Positions 28,256 through 38,372 of a stretch of DNA of 64,000 bases are shown here, piece by piece. The notes beneath the pieces were generated by a model that made no database searches, had not been told where the DNA came from, and saw nothing but the letters and a program-made list of their open reading frames with translations. The DNA lies in assembly GCF_028583425.1 (NCBI RefSeq), contig NC_072791.1, forward strand, positions 40,307,368 to 40,371,367, in the 5' to 3' direction. A program made the translations under genes and the position numbers. Numbering within the stretch: position 1 is the stretch's first letter; the number at the start of each line of letters is the position of its first letter. This DNA comes from Eublepharis macularius (lineage: Eukaryota > Chordata > Lepidosauria > Squamata > Eublepharidae).

Positions 28256-29415
28256 GTGACCCTCTCCAAGCTTTCCATCAGAGTGGCTGCTCTCTCCACC
28301 TCCTGCCCTTGAATGTTAATGGGGCAGGGCATATTTCTATTTCTGCCCCCCTTTCCACTCCCTCTCCTTGGGACTTCCTTCATTTCTTTTTACTAGCCTT
28401 CTGAGATTCTTTTGTAAAGTAAGGCGGGAGGTGTTACGTTAGGCTCTGCCTTCTGCAGCAGCCATTTTTGGATTGCACTCTAAACGTTTCAAAGGTGCCT
28501 GAGCTTTCAAAAACATGGGGAACCTCTGCATTTATAATTTTCCACATACCATATTCCCTGACCAGAAATGGCCTGGGAAGAGCTATTTGTGCGCTTCCAG
28601 AAACACGACCTGTAGCTCATTCGTATGCATGCCCAAGGGGGCAAAGAATGCCCTCCAGTCCATTTCAGATGAGGAAAATGTTATGGAGAGCTAAGGTCTA
28701 AGCCCCTTCTCTCCATATACTGAATACCTGATGCACCTGGGTGGCCCATGCATATCTGGGAAAGAAGAGGGAATGTTTTGGGGTGTATACCACCTTCTTG
28801 GAACCTTGTCTTCCCATTGTAACACTCTAGTGTTGAATTTTTATTAATGTATAAAACAATGATGGATTAAGGATCTCTCAAGCAATTTCATCCATCACCT
28901 CTTCCCCTGTCACTGCCAGCCAGGTCTGAGCTAAGCCCCTGTTCTGTTACCTTGGCAAGGCTACATGGCCCTGGTTCAGATCCAGTCAGTGTTAATGCAA
29001 GTCCAGGAACCAATGCCTCCTGCATGGCCAGTAAGTAGGAGTTACCCGAGTCCCTGGAGTATACTGGCATTCTCTTCATTGTGCCACCCCACACGGTGGC
29101 TTGGGCACAGAACCAACCCTCTGTGAAAGCATTCTCAATCTGTGTTGAACATGCGCCAATAAAATCAGAATGGTCTAATGGTAATCCCTCCATCCGAGCA
29201 AGATATTAAATGCAGGTGTTGTATCCTTACAAGGGAGTTAGCTGTGCATATGCATTTCTAACAGCTATGAACCCTGCAAATTCCAAAGGAGCTGAAGTAG
29301 TAATATGTAGATAATGCAGATTTAGGGAAGGTTGCACAATATATGCTGTTTGCTGTCATTCTTTATGTGGAACCGATGTGTGCCAAATCAAATGTAATTC
29401 TAATCTTCTTTACAG
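28256..29415. other. Sequence upstream of the STON2 start exon, nothing recognised
   Basis: No named repeat or further exon could be supported. The last 20 bases form the polypyrimidine tract TCTAATCTTCTTTACAG that precedes the proposed start exon. Confidence 0.45.
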
Positions 29416-29528
29416 CTGCTGGGTTTGAAGGGAAGTAAAGAGCTTTACAGCAAGCAAGATCATGTATTCGCTGCAGACTGTTATTCGGACTGCTGGGGCG
29501 TGAAGATGAATAGTGACCTGCAGAGAGC

Positions 29529-29616
29529 ATGACATCGCTGGCCAACGCCATTGCTTCCCAGCAGTCTGAGTGGGTCTCCTTCAGTGATGGGCTGCTCCTC
29601 CCAGTTACCTCTCAGG
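29529..29616 (+). CDS. STON2: STON2 first coding exon
   Basis: ATG with A at -3 opens 29 codons plus one base: [20 protein letters not shown], then GLLLPVTSQ. This aligns with the N-terminus of human stonin-2 (MTTLDHVIATHQSEWVSFNE as I recall it). The WVSF at residues 15-18 is a WVxF-type motif of the kind that binds the AP-2 alpha appendage. Stonin-2 is a cytosolic adaptor that sorts synaptotagmin during clathrin-mediated endocytosis. A strong acceptor (TTCTTTACAG) at 29415 suggests the exon begins at 29416, with 113 nt of 5' UTR. The donor is CAGG before GTAAAT, phase 1. Confidence 0.93.
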
Positions 29617-30202
29617 GTAAATTCCTACTAACTGATGAAGTAGGCTGCTGCCACCAGTCTCTCTCTCTCTCTCTCTCTTTTTTTTGATGCAATCCCTGTA
29701 TGGGCAGCCATGTGCCCCTGCAGAGACCTCCTTTACCATTTTATGCATCCCTTTGCATAAGGTGCATCCCTTTGCATAAGGTTAATATCAATGGCACACA
29801 GCCGTCGCCTTGCTATATTTACAGCATGCACCAGGAGTCAAGACCAGCCCCACCCATCATACTAGGCCACCACCATCTTTATTTCCTACTACTGGGAGCA
29901 TGGTCAGACCTGCCCAGCACACAGTTTAAGCAAAGATCAATGTATTTTCCAAATCAAACTGGAAACCAATATTTTGATCTTTATGTCCAACTATAATATT
30001 TTGATCTTTATGTCCATCCCCACATTCTGCATCAAAACCCCTACTTTAACCTCAAAAGCCATCTTTTACTGTTAGAAGCCGAGTCAGTAGGCTGGACATC
30101 AGGACTTAATCCTAAGGAACTACATATCCCATGGTGTTTTGTTTGGATGTTTAATTTACGTAGCTGCTCAACCATGAAGCTCACTGGCCTTGGACCAGTC
30201 AC
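29617..30202 (+). other. STON2: STON2 intron 5' part
   Basis: Holds a short (TC)n run joined to a T run (29659-29686) and two adjacent copies of a 20 bp block containing CATCCCTTTGCATAAGGT (29746-29780). Nothing else is recognised before the hAT-like element. Confidence 0.5.
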
Positions 30203-30518
30203 TAAGGTTGCCAGGCATGGCTTGGCAATGAGCGCAAGACCAGGATGGTGGAGACAAGTGAACAGTTGTAGTTCAATGGTGCAATGTCACTTGCAGGGAA
30301 AAACTGAAAGTGATGCCACACCCTAGGAATTTCCAGGATCTCTATGGTAAAAACCATAGAGCTTCCATTGATTCCCAGGAGAGTGGTGTCATTTCCAGTT
30401 TTTCTCTAGAAGCAATGTCACACTGCCAGCCCAAAGTCCATTTTTCAATTTTTTCTTGGAGGTAAATGGGAGCTGGGAGTAGGGAATCCTGCACACCACG
30501 GGGCGCCTGGCAACCCTG
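30203..30518 (+). mobile_element. hAT-like fold-back element with perfect 8 bp duplication
   Basis: Flanked by CCAGTCAC at 30195-30202 and 30519-30526. It starts TAAGGTTGCCAGG and ends CCTGGCAACCCTG. The inside is largely palindromic: GGAAAAACTGAAAGTGATGCC pairs with GTGTCATTTCCAGTTTTTC, and TCTATGGTAAAAACCATAGA makes the centre. The 8 bp duplication and CAGGGTTGCCA-type ends fit the hAT superfamily. No transposase is encoded. Confidence 0.92.
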
Positions 30519-31186
30519 CCAGTCACTCTCTCATAGCCTAACATTCTTCACCGGGTTTTTGCATTGATAAAATTGGGGAGAGAGCCCCCATGTAAGCTGC
30601 GCTGGGAAGGGCAACATACAATAATGTAATGCTTCAATAGTATGCCACATATTTAGTTAAAAAGGGAAGCATGACAAGAGGCTATATTTTCAGGTTCAGT
30701 GAAATAAAAATATTATTTATTTTATAGAATTGATTCCTAAGTTTCCTTCCAGCCCTACAGCTTTCTATTTCTATGAGAGAGCTGTATTTTATAAGAAATG
30801 CAGGACTGACACTAAAAAACAGCAGGACTCAATTTGAGTTCCACCACGACATGTAGTTCCGCTTACCCCTCCTTATTACAATGTTCATTTTCTGCCATAG
30901 CAACTCTGTATCATAGACTGACAGGGTTCAGAAAATGTTCACCATAAAGATACTGTAAGAAGACATATTAGAGAGGGGGAAGGGAAGATATTGATGTAGG
31001 GTTGCTATTTTCAGCAGCAAACTGCATTTTTCTTTATATAATGTAGCTCTGACCTTAAAATAACAAAGTTGTAGCTACATTGTCATTAAACCTTTACTAA
31101 TAGTTACAAACGACAAAAAAACTTTTTTAAAAAAAAAGGTCAGTGTCATACTATATTATCCAAGAATTCTCTGTCTTTTGTTGCAG
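30519..31186 (+). other. STON2: STON2 intron, unrecognised
   Basis: A/T-rich intron sequence with a long A run near 31108-31138, ending in the acceptor TTTTGTTGCAG. No repeat or exon is named. Confidence 0.5.
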
Positions 31187-31444
31187 GCCATCCTGTGGAA
31201 CCTCTTGAGCAATTTCTCTCCTCGTCTGATACATCCTCTGAAGGCATTCAAAACCTGGATGGAGAATTTCAGCCTGTTGCCCAAACTGAGTTGAGAGATG
31301 CAATGGGCAAAGCAACTGCAGACTTTGCATCAAAATGTTTGCTTGAAAATCATCAGTCTCCAAAACTTGATTTATCTTCATCCTTCAGCACCTGGGTCCA
31401 GTTTGAAGATGCCCCCTGGACCAGCACTTCACCAGAGCACACAG
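31187..31444 (+). CDS. STON2: STON2 second coding exon
   Basis: Eighty-six codons in phase 1 at both ends, residues 30-115. It is acidic and serine-rich ([16 protein letters not shown]) and ends with [20 protein letters not shown], the counterpart of human ISNWVQFEDDTPWASTSP. WVQF at residues 99-102 is the AP-2 appendage-binding motif known in stonin-2. The first half matches the mammalian protein poorly, which is usual for this disordered region, so identity rests on the WVQF block and on the splice frame. The acceptor is TTGTTGCAG. The donor ACAG before GTTGGA is weaker than consensus. Confidence 0.93.
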
Positions 31445-31944
31445 GTTGGAATGTTTTCCTATGTTCAGGTCTATTGACCGTAATAGAGACAAGAATGGGA
31501 ACAAGTTATATTAACAGCAGTCTTCTTTCATAGTGAATGTATGTTTAGAACCTTGGTGGACAGCAAAATAGTAACCTCTACATTTCCTCCAACGACACAG
31601 CTGGAGACTCCTGGAATGTTTGATCTAGGGTCCCACAGCCAAACTTCATATGGCTTTCTCAAGAGGAAATGCCCTTACTGAAATTATTGATGGAAGAAAC
31701 CATAGCCAAGGGGTTGGTTCATGACCTGCATTTTCAGTTTGGTTTTTCCCATCCTCCTGTTGAATCCAAAATAGTTCGTGCCATGGGAGAGGCATAGCAA
31801 ATATGTCACAGAAATATCTTGTGCAAATAACAGCCTTGGGAAGAGGTGATGATGATGCAAGTAATAACCACATCAGTCATGCAACATGAAATCAGTGTAC
31901 CATACGTATGTTAGCTGCAGGACAACATCAAGGTATTTTGTCAC
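31445..31944 (+). other. STON2: STON2 intron, unrecognised
   Basis: Between the second coding exon and a SINE. No repeat, RNA or extra exon can be supported. Confidence 0.5.
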
Positions 31945-32152
31945 ATACACATGAAGCTGCCTTATACCAAGTCAGACCTGTGGTCTGTCAAGACCAGTAG
32001 TATATTCTCTAATTGGCAACAGTTCTCCATGGCCTCAGAAAGAGGTCTTTCACGTCACCTTCTGATCCTTTTAACTGGTGATGCCAGGATTGAACTTGGA
32101 GCCTTGTGCATGCCAGATGTCCTACCGCTGAGCCATGGCCTCTCCCCTCCTC
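31945..32152 (-). repeat. tRNA-derived SINE
   Basis: Near-complete copy on the minus strand: ACATGAAGCTGCCTTATACC, AAGTCAGACC, GAGGTCTTTCACGTCACC, TTTTAACTGGTGATGCC, then the reversed tRNA head ending CTACCGCTGAGCCATGGCC. Confidence 0.92.
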
Positions 32153-33128
32153 TCCCACTGCTATCCCAATCAACGTATACCCATTGTCTCTTCCCTGTGT
32201 GTCCAAGCTGAGACTCTGCGGCTTTGCTGGTACAGGTCCAGCTGTCTCTTCCCATGCTGCTGATGACCAGGGACAAGCTGAGCTCTTGTGGTGTGGCAAC
32301 ACCTTCTTCATGGTGGCTCCCCAAAAATTCTCTCAAGTAGCCAGGCCTAGATGAGTCATGCAAGTTGTGTGGTAGCAAGTTGCTTGGCAGTTGCTGCTGG
32401 GCCTGGCCCTAATGAACCCTCCTTCAAAGGCCAAAACAGCCCCCTGCTTTTACTGTCAGAAACCAAGGCTTGAAGAGTGGCAATACTGTTAATGGTTGTC
32501 TAGCAACTATCGCTGAGGGCATTCCTTTCTTAAAACTGTAGGTGCTACTTCCACCATTTTGGAGAATTTTAATCCCAAGTGACTTTTTCTTTTTAGATTT
32601 CTGATTTTTCTGCAAACCTGGGGATTTTCTCAGGTTCGTAGAGAGCGCTGTCTTGTCTGTCCATGGCCCCAGTGTCTGTATTTAAGTATCTATAGATGGG
32701 ATCACGTAGAGAATTCAATATATTAATAAAATAAAACCTCAAATAACTCCCCACCCCCAAACCCTGCATTTTTAGATAATGTGCACATTCCCAAAAGGAA
32801 ATAAGCGAAAAGACTTTGTTGGTAGCCTTGCATTAGTGCATATCAGAGTCTATGGACATTTAACACAGGAAGTGTCCCTAAGTGGGTGTTTCCATAGTTA
32901 AACCTGGGCCTCTGAGACTCATTGTGCGTGTGCATTCTGTCACTCCATAGCTGCTGGTTGGCTAGATGTGAGAAGTTATCTTTAAACAATTCCTTGTGCT
33001 TTTCTATCACAGCCTTGGCATTTTGTGGCAGGGTGTGCAAAGTATGGAAGCTGCCTCAAAGTAGTCCTGTGTTCTCCTAACTAAAGGCCTAATGTGGTCA
33101 TGAAAAAGCTCCAAAATCACTGGGTGGG
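32153..33128 (+). other. STON2: STON2 intron, unrecognised
   Basis: Continues the intron with no named feature. Short opposing open frames at 32009-32378 read partly through the adjacent SINE. Confidence 0.45.
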
Positions 33129-33347
33129 AGCTGCCAGCTTTGGGTTGGGAAATTCTTGGAGATTTGGGAGGGGGGCGGGTGGAGCCTGGGGAAGCCAGAG
33201 TTTGGCATAGGGAGGAACCTCGGTGGGGAATGCCATAAAGTCCACCCTCAAAAGCAGCCATTTTCTCCAAGGAAATGATCTTTGTAGTCTGGAAATCAGT
33301 TATATTTCTGGGAGATTTCCAGCCATCACCTGGAGGCTGGCACCTCT
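33129..33347 (+). mobile_element. hAT-like short element, family A
   Basis: Starts AGCTGCCAGCTTTGGG and ends CTGGAGGCTGGCACCTCT. The body landmarks are GGGAAATTCTTGGAGATTTG, AATGCCATAAAGTCCACC, CAGCCATTTTCTCCAAGG and GAAATCAGTTATATTTC. GTGGG repeats at both flanks hint at a target duplication. Confidence 0.85.
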
Positions 33348-33614
33348 GTGGGAGGGCCAAAGAAGTCCAGTGAAGTCACAGATGGACTTGCATGAGAGGG
33401 AAAGCTTCAGACAGCAGAACATCCCCACAATAAATGCCAGTGTTTGCCTTATATGGAATTCACCACAATAAGATGTAGTAATGGTTACTACCTCAGATGA
33501 GGTTAAAGAAGGCTAGGCAAATTCATGGCATTCAGATCAACTGCTTTTAGCCATGATGACTAAGTTTCTTTTGGTTTGTGTGTCTTTCTCTTTAAACCCT
33601 TTCTCCAAAAACAG

Positions 33615-33791
33615 CTGGCTGGACATGCCCCTCCTCAGGGTCTTCTCAGAGACGGCCTGTTGCCTCAGACAGCAGTTGGACAACGTCTGAGAATACCAGC
33701 AGCCCAAGTATCACCCCTTCCTATACAGATCTACAGTCTATAAATACGGAGGACCTGACCAGTGGCGGAGTGTCTGCTGCAGATTTGACTG
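33615..33791 (+). CDS. STON2: STON2 third coding exon
   Basis: Fifty-nine codons, phase 1 at both ends, residues 116-174 plus one base. The translation has WTCPSSGS, SDSSWTTSENTSSPS and PSYTDLQSINTEDLTSG. The human protein at this place, as I recall it, reads WTCPSFDS, SESSWTTHSEDTSSPSF and SYTDLQLINAEEQTSG. This is still the disordered N-terminal region; the third WVxF motif, NPF motifs, stonin homology domain and mu-homology domain are encoded beyond the window. The acceptor is AAAAACAG and the donor is ACTG before GTAAGG. The next coding exon should be much larger and is absent to 64000. Confidence 0.95.
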
Positions 33792-34270
33792 GTAAGGCAG
33801 ACTTTGCACTTTGCTTGGTCAAATATCCCTGTTGGATAAATCATGGTGAATCTTGGAGCAGCTTTATACTCAAGATGTGTGCTTCAGAAAGAACAGGTGC
33901 CGACCACACAGCCAGAAGTTCTTTTGTAGCCATGGTCTGTGTGGATTTTTGGATCAATATGCGGTGCTTAGGAGCAAGAAGAGTAGGAGATATCTGATGT
34001 CCCATAGTAGCATATACATGCATTTATTATCCACAGATTTAAAAGGTCAGAATGGGGCCAGAGGGAATCAAATAGGCAGACATAATCTGGTTAAGAAAAA
34101 GTGGATCCCATGTTGCGTGATGGAGGGGGGTAAAGATACAGTCCGTCTCTTCACAGGTGATGTAAACAATGCAGGAATGTTGGCCCCTTTTTTGCTGTTC
34201 TTCATCAAATTATAGGCTAGACTCCTGGGAACCCAGGAATGGATTGCTGTTTGGACAGAAGTTGCAGGTG
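33792..34270 (+). other. STON2: STON2 large intron, start, unrecognised
   Basis: No repeat is named. The open frames that overlap the exon end here read past the donor and are not coding. Confidence 0.5.
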
Positions 34271-34388
34271 GGCGGCCATGTTGCTCTGCAGTAGATGAGC
34301 AAAGTTCAAGCCCAGTAGCACCTTAAGGACCAACAAAGAGTTTCTAGGTATAAGCTTCTGAGAGTCAAGCTCTCTTCATCAGATACAC
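34271..34388 (-). repeat. Family B repeat fragment
   Basis: Contains GCCCAGTAGCACCTTAAGG, ACCAACAAAGAGTTTCTAGG, TATAAGCTTCTGAGAGTCAAG and CTTCATCAGATACA, the same order as in the 17629 and 59955 copies. Confidence 0.8.
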
Positions 34389-34921
34389 ATAAGAATGGAG
34401 ATCTGAGACTTTTATTGAAATCAGAAGATGGGTTTTGCAAAGAGCTAAGATAGGATGTAGAGGTACACTGTGAAATATAATTAACTTGATTAGCTAATTA
34501 GCTAATATGGTAAAATTAGCATATTTAGTGGAAGAAGAATCTGATGTCCCTATTCAACCCTGAGAGGTCCATTGTTCTGAATTTGTATTGTGTTTTGTTT
34601 GTACAATGTTATTAATCTGTGGCTAATGAACAGGGGCAGTGGTGTGATGCGAGGGACAACATTCAAGGGTTAGTTGTGACTTTCAGTTTCTGTGGAAGAA
34701 ACCAAGCAAGCAGGGCTGTATGCCCATTGTGGGGAAGATATGCAAATAAATGATTTAATGGGGCTTGGCATGCTTATTTTGGCTCTTGATCCTCTGTAAT
34801 GCAGTGTGGAAAATCAAATACTTTTGTGATGGGAGTTAAGCAAGAGATTTTGTAACAGAATAGAAAGTATTGGGCTTCTTTGTAAAATGGTTGATGGAAA
34901 TTTTTGGTCTCCTGCAAATGC

Positions 34922-35060
34922 ACGTAGAACATAGAAACATAAGAGCTAGAAGGTACCCCAAGGATCACTTGGTCCACCCCCTGCACCAAACCGGAAATTC
35001 ACAGCTACCCCCCCCCCCATTCCCCCCATGACCCTGTTCTAAGCCCAGAGCTCCTTACCT
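34922..35060 (-). repeat. CR1 LINE 3' end
   Basis: On the minus strand it reads GTGAATTTCC, then GCAGGGGGTGGACCAAGTG and ends in a TCTTATGTTTCTATG tail, the CR1 3' terminus. A C run lies inside. Confidence 0.82.
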
Positions 35061-35114
35061 GAAGTAAAATATTATAAAGGGCGACTGACTTTGCAGCCTT
35101 AACACGAAGCTGCC

Positions 35115-35262
35115 ATCTTCTGGGCAAGCAGTAAGGATCACTGGGTGTGTGTAGGGGGGGGGAGCAAAGTAACTGAATTTCCTGCCTTGTGCTGGGGGTT
35201 GGACTAGATGACCCTAGAGATCCCTACTGAATTAGGCCATCTATGAAGTTCAGTACGGAGTG
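35115..35262 (+). repeat. CR1 LINE 3' fragment lodged in a SINE
   Basis: Contains ATCTTCTGGGC, AAGGATCACTGGGTGTGTG, CTGAATTTCCTGCCTTGTGC and GGGGGTTGGACTAGATGACC. A 22 bp block (GCAGCCTTAAC followed by GAAGCTGCC) occurs on both sides, at 35093-35114 and 35263-35284, with one difference. Confidence 0.85.
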
Positions 35263-35455
35263 GCAGCCTTAACATGAAGCTGCCTTGTACTGAATCAGAC
35301 AGTCTATCAGTACAGACTGGCAGCTGTTCTCTTGGATTGGAGGCAGAAGGTCTTTCACATCACCTCTTACCTGATCATTTCAGTTGGAGTTGGAACCTGG
35401 AACCTTCTGCATGCAACGCAAATTCTCTGCTGCTGAGCAACGCCCCCCTCCCCCC
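35263..35455 (-). repeat. tRNA-derived SINE
   Basis: + strand order is ACATGAAGCTGCCTTGTACTG, AATCAGACAG, GGCAGAAGGTCTTTCACATC, TTTCAGTTGGAGTTGG, CTTCTGCATGCAACGC and GCTGCTGAGCAACGCCCCCC. Its outer end is duplicated across the CR1 fragment. Confidence 0.88.
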
Positions 35456-36424
35456 AGTTCTGTTTCTGGTGGGTGGATCAAACTGCTAGGTGGAAGTAGT
35501 TCAATGGCACCGCATTCTTTGGATCCAAGCCGTTGAGCTATCAAGTACCCTGCAAAACCCATTTAAGTAGCTGGCTCTGAGAGGAGCCTCCTTTAATTAA
35601 CAGGATGAAGGCTTGGAAAATACGAGCAGTAATCAGTGAAAGGGTGGTCTGAAGTTCCTTTTTTTCATGAAGGCTTTTTTGGTCCTCAATAGCTCACCAT
35701 TGTGACTGAGAGCAAGCTAGGACTGTGCAAAGCTCAATGCCATTCATGGAGGAAACGTACACTGCATGCTATGCAGGGCTCAAGTCTTTGGCTCCACAAT
35801 GAGCTGGTTTCCCAGGGTGAATTAAATACAAGGCTGAGAAGCTTTCGTTCCCTTGATGTAGATTCCAAGTGGCAATAGATCAAATCGGTGAGGTTTTAGT
35901 GGTAGCACTAACTGCTATTCCTTGTATGCTCAGGCTACTGGAGTGTGTTTTGCCCATTGCACAAAGGTGGCATTTGCCGTAATCAAGCAGTGACCCTGCT
36001 CTGTCCTCAGAGACTGGCCGGACCACATAGCCAGTGGGGAAGAGGAAGAGGGGGATCCTCCATCTGAAACAGGAGGCTCAATTTCTTTGCAGCTTAAAAC
36101 CGGCACATCTCAATCATGGGAAAAGATGAGATCACGCTGGTAAAAAACCCCCAAAAGAATGTGGTATGGCAGTGATGGGAAGCTGACAGGATCAATTTTA
36201 GACTTCTCTGCTCTTAAGCAAAGGGCACTAATTAGAAGCAGATTTCATGTCAAAGGAGAGAGAGGAAGTCTGAGGAAGAACACACAGGCCACAAAGTTGG
36301 TGGCCCTCGTGTGTAGCTTCATTCCTAGATGATGACAGAGGGGATGAAGATTGATTTGTATTTTCTGATTACTCTGTCGCTAAGATGATCAGGGGTTCAG
36401 TTCAGACAAGCCTCCCAATAGGGG
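35456..36424 (+). other. STON2: STON2 intron, unrecognised
   Basis: No named repeat, RNA gene or exon can be supported here. Confidence 0.45.
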
Positions 36425-36592
36425 CCACAAAGCGACTGACAACATTTTCCTCTCCTCCATTTTTCCCTCACAACAACCCTGTAAAGTAGGTTAGGCTGAA
36501 TGCATGTGACTGGCCCAAGGTGCAGGGAATCAAGCCTGAGATGCCCATATCCTAGCCTGTCTCTCTAGCCACTACACCCCACTGGCTTCCCA
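36425..36592 (-). repeat. MIR-like CORE-SINE
   Basis: + strand landmarks are CCTCACAACAACCCTGTAAAG, TAGGTTAGGCTGAATG, TGACTGGCCCAAGG, the reversed B box GGGAATCAAGCCTGAG and CTAGCCACTACACCCCACTG. Confidence 0.88.
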
Positions 36593-36662
36593 TGTGTCCT
36601 ACCCCTTGTCTTCTGCAGTTTCAGTTTCCAGGTTAGCTCTAAGTATAATTTGCTGCAGTGTT

Positions 36663-36990
36663 CAAAGCCCTTTTCAGATGTTGCTTCCACTCAGAGTGAG
36701 AGCCCAGAATCTTCATGGAGATCTTCAAGGTAGTTGGAGTCACTTCATCTCATCGGGCACATATTTTGTGCATGTGTACTGGTTTGGTGCTCACAAACCG
36801 ACCACTGGATTGTCCAGAGTTCCGGTTCATGCATACCAAAGCTTGTATGAGCATGCAAAATATGTGTTCCTCCTCTTCAGACAGCATGGTGACCACATGT
36901 ATCAGGAATGTTGCAGGCTGGACATGCTCTCAAGACCCACTGCTGCTGAGCTCACAGTATGCGTGGATGTAATGTCTGAAAAGGGCTCTG
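36663..36990. repeat. Fold-back repeat, family D, copy 1
   Basis: Terminal arms CAAAGCCCTTTTCAGATG and GTCTGAAAAGGGCTCTG are inverted. A second internal pair is GCACATATTTTGTGCATG and GCATGCAAAATATGTG. Arms include a CAGACAGCATGGTGACCAC segment shared with the 38055 copy. A 144-codon open frame across it is a by-product. Confidence 0.82.
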
Positions 36991-37154
36991 ACCAGCAAAT
37001 CATGGTTAGCAGTGTCCCTCCAACCTAGAATCAGAAACAAACTTCAAATCATCACCACGAAGGAAAAGCACTCAGTCGAGCTTGTGTATTCGGACATCAC
37101 AATAAACTGTTACAGTGTGTGCCGACAGCACAGTCTCTGTTCTGCAGTTCCAGC

Positions 37155-37318
37155 AGCCATATTCACCTGAGCATTTCAGTTATTTAAACCCCACGAACCA
37201 CAAACTGGTTCGTGAACTTGCCCCAGTTCATGGGAGCTCGTGCTTCCTGGTTCGTGGAAACCCACAAACCACGAACTGCATGGTTCGGGATTTTTGTGGT
37301 TCGTGCCCATCTCTAGCT
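37155..37318 (-). repeat. hAT-like element end with GGTTCGTG repeats
   Basis: The right end reads TGGTTCGTGCCCATCTCTAG, whose reverse (CTAGAGATGGGCACGAACCA) resembles a hAT terminus. The inside repeats CACGAACCACAAAC and GGTTCGTG several times. The partner end was not found, so it is called a fragment. Confidence 0.55.
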
Positions 37319-38054
37319 ACAAGTAGCCCAATCTGATATTGCCAATGTAAGGTATTACAGGCTTGCTCACAGTAATGTAACCAGTTTGCTCACTGGTATT
37401 AATGCAAGGAGATTTTAGCTGAAGAAATTATATGCACATTTAGGTCCTGGACTCTGTTATTATTTGGCTTACATAGATTGTCTAGAATGCAAGCATTTCC
37501 AGAACCATTTTTATATCTGATTTAACACATCATGCACTTGGGAGGAGAACAAAGCATTGTATTTAGCTGGTGGGATACTGGCTTCCTTGGCTGAAATCAT
37601 CAGTTGGACTGAAATTGGAGCTCCAGGTAGCATTTGAGTAGGTAGGCGCCTGCCCAGACACCTACTGGCTCCAGCCTTGAGGTTTGCTGATAGTTATCAC
37701 AGAGCTCAGAAGTGGAGATGGAAATTAAAAAGTGCACTGCTATAATTTCCTGAAATGCCCTGAAGCGGATTTTAGAGCAAAGATATTATTTAATGGATGT
37801 TCTTGAAATGCCATAAATGCAAGCAATTTAACCCCTGCCTACCTTCAATGATGATGTGTAAAAGTTCAGAATGAAGAAGGTTGCTGAAACCATCCCAAGG
37901 AGCATTGATCACAGGGAAGAGAAGCAATTTCTACCAGAACCCAAATGTGCTTACTCATAAGTAAGGCCCCTGAATGCAAGGTGTGTTTAGGACTGCAATT
38001 TTAATACACAAGATCATTCCTCTCCACAAAAATAAAACCAATACCTCTGATTTT
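37319..38054 (+). other. STON2: STON2 intron, mostly unrecognised
   Basis: A piece of the palindromic GCTTACTCATAAGTAAGGCC repeat lies near 37949-38000. The rest is unassigned. Confidence 0.45.
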
Positions 38055-38372
38055 CTACAGTCCATTTCAGACATTACAATACTGCATGTAGATTCTCCCC
38101 ATACATGTGATCACCATGTTGTCTGAACAGGTACAACTCACACATTTGGCACACATGTACAGCTTCTGTAAGTGTAAACTGAACACTGGATTTTTCGGGG
38201 TCCTGGTTCACACATACTGAAGCTATACACACATGCAAAATACACACATTGCCCCTGTTCAGATAACATGGCAACCATGTGTATTGGAAGCAATGAGAGT
38301 CACACTAACTCCAGAAATACATGGCTGCTAGGATCCCAGTATGCATGGGTATAATATCTGAAAAGAACTTCT
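38055..38372. repeat. Fold-back repeat, family D, copy 2
   Basis: Left end TTTCAGACATTACAATACTG mirrors the right end GGTATAATATCTGAAAAG. Inner pairs are ATCACCATGTTGTCTGAACAGG with CCTGTTCAGATAACATGGC. It shares the outline of the 36663 copy at lower identity. Confidence 0.8.

Noticed and set aside
36594-37028. 144-codon + strand open frame
   Set aside because: It spans a fold-back repeat, and the translation follows the palindrome; there are no splice signals, domain or similarity to STON2.
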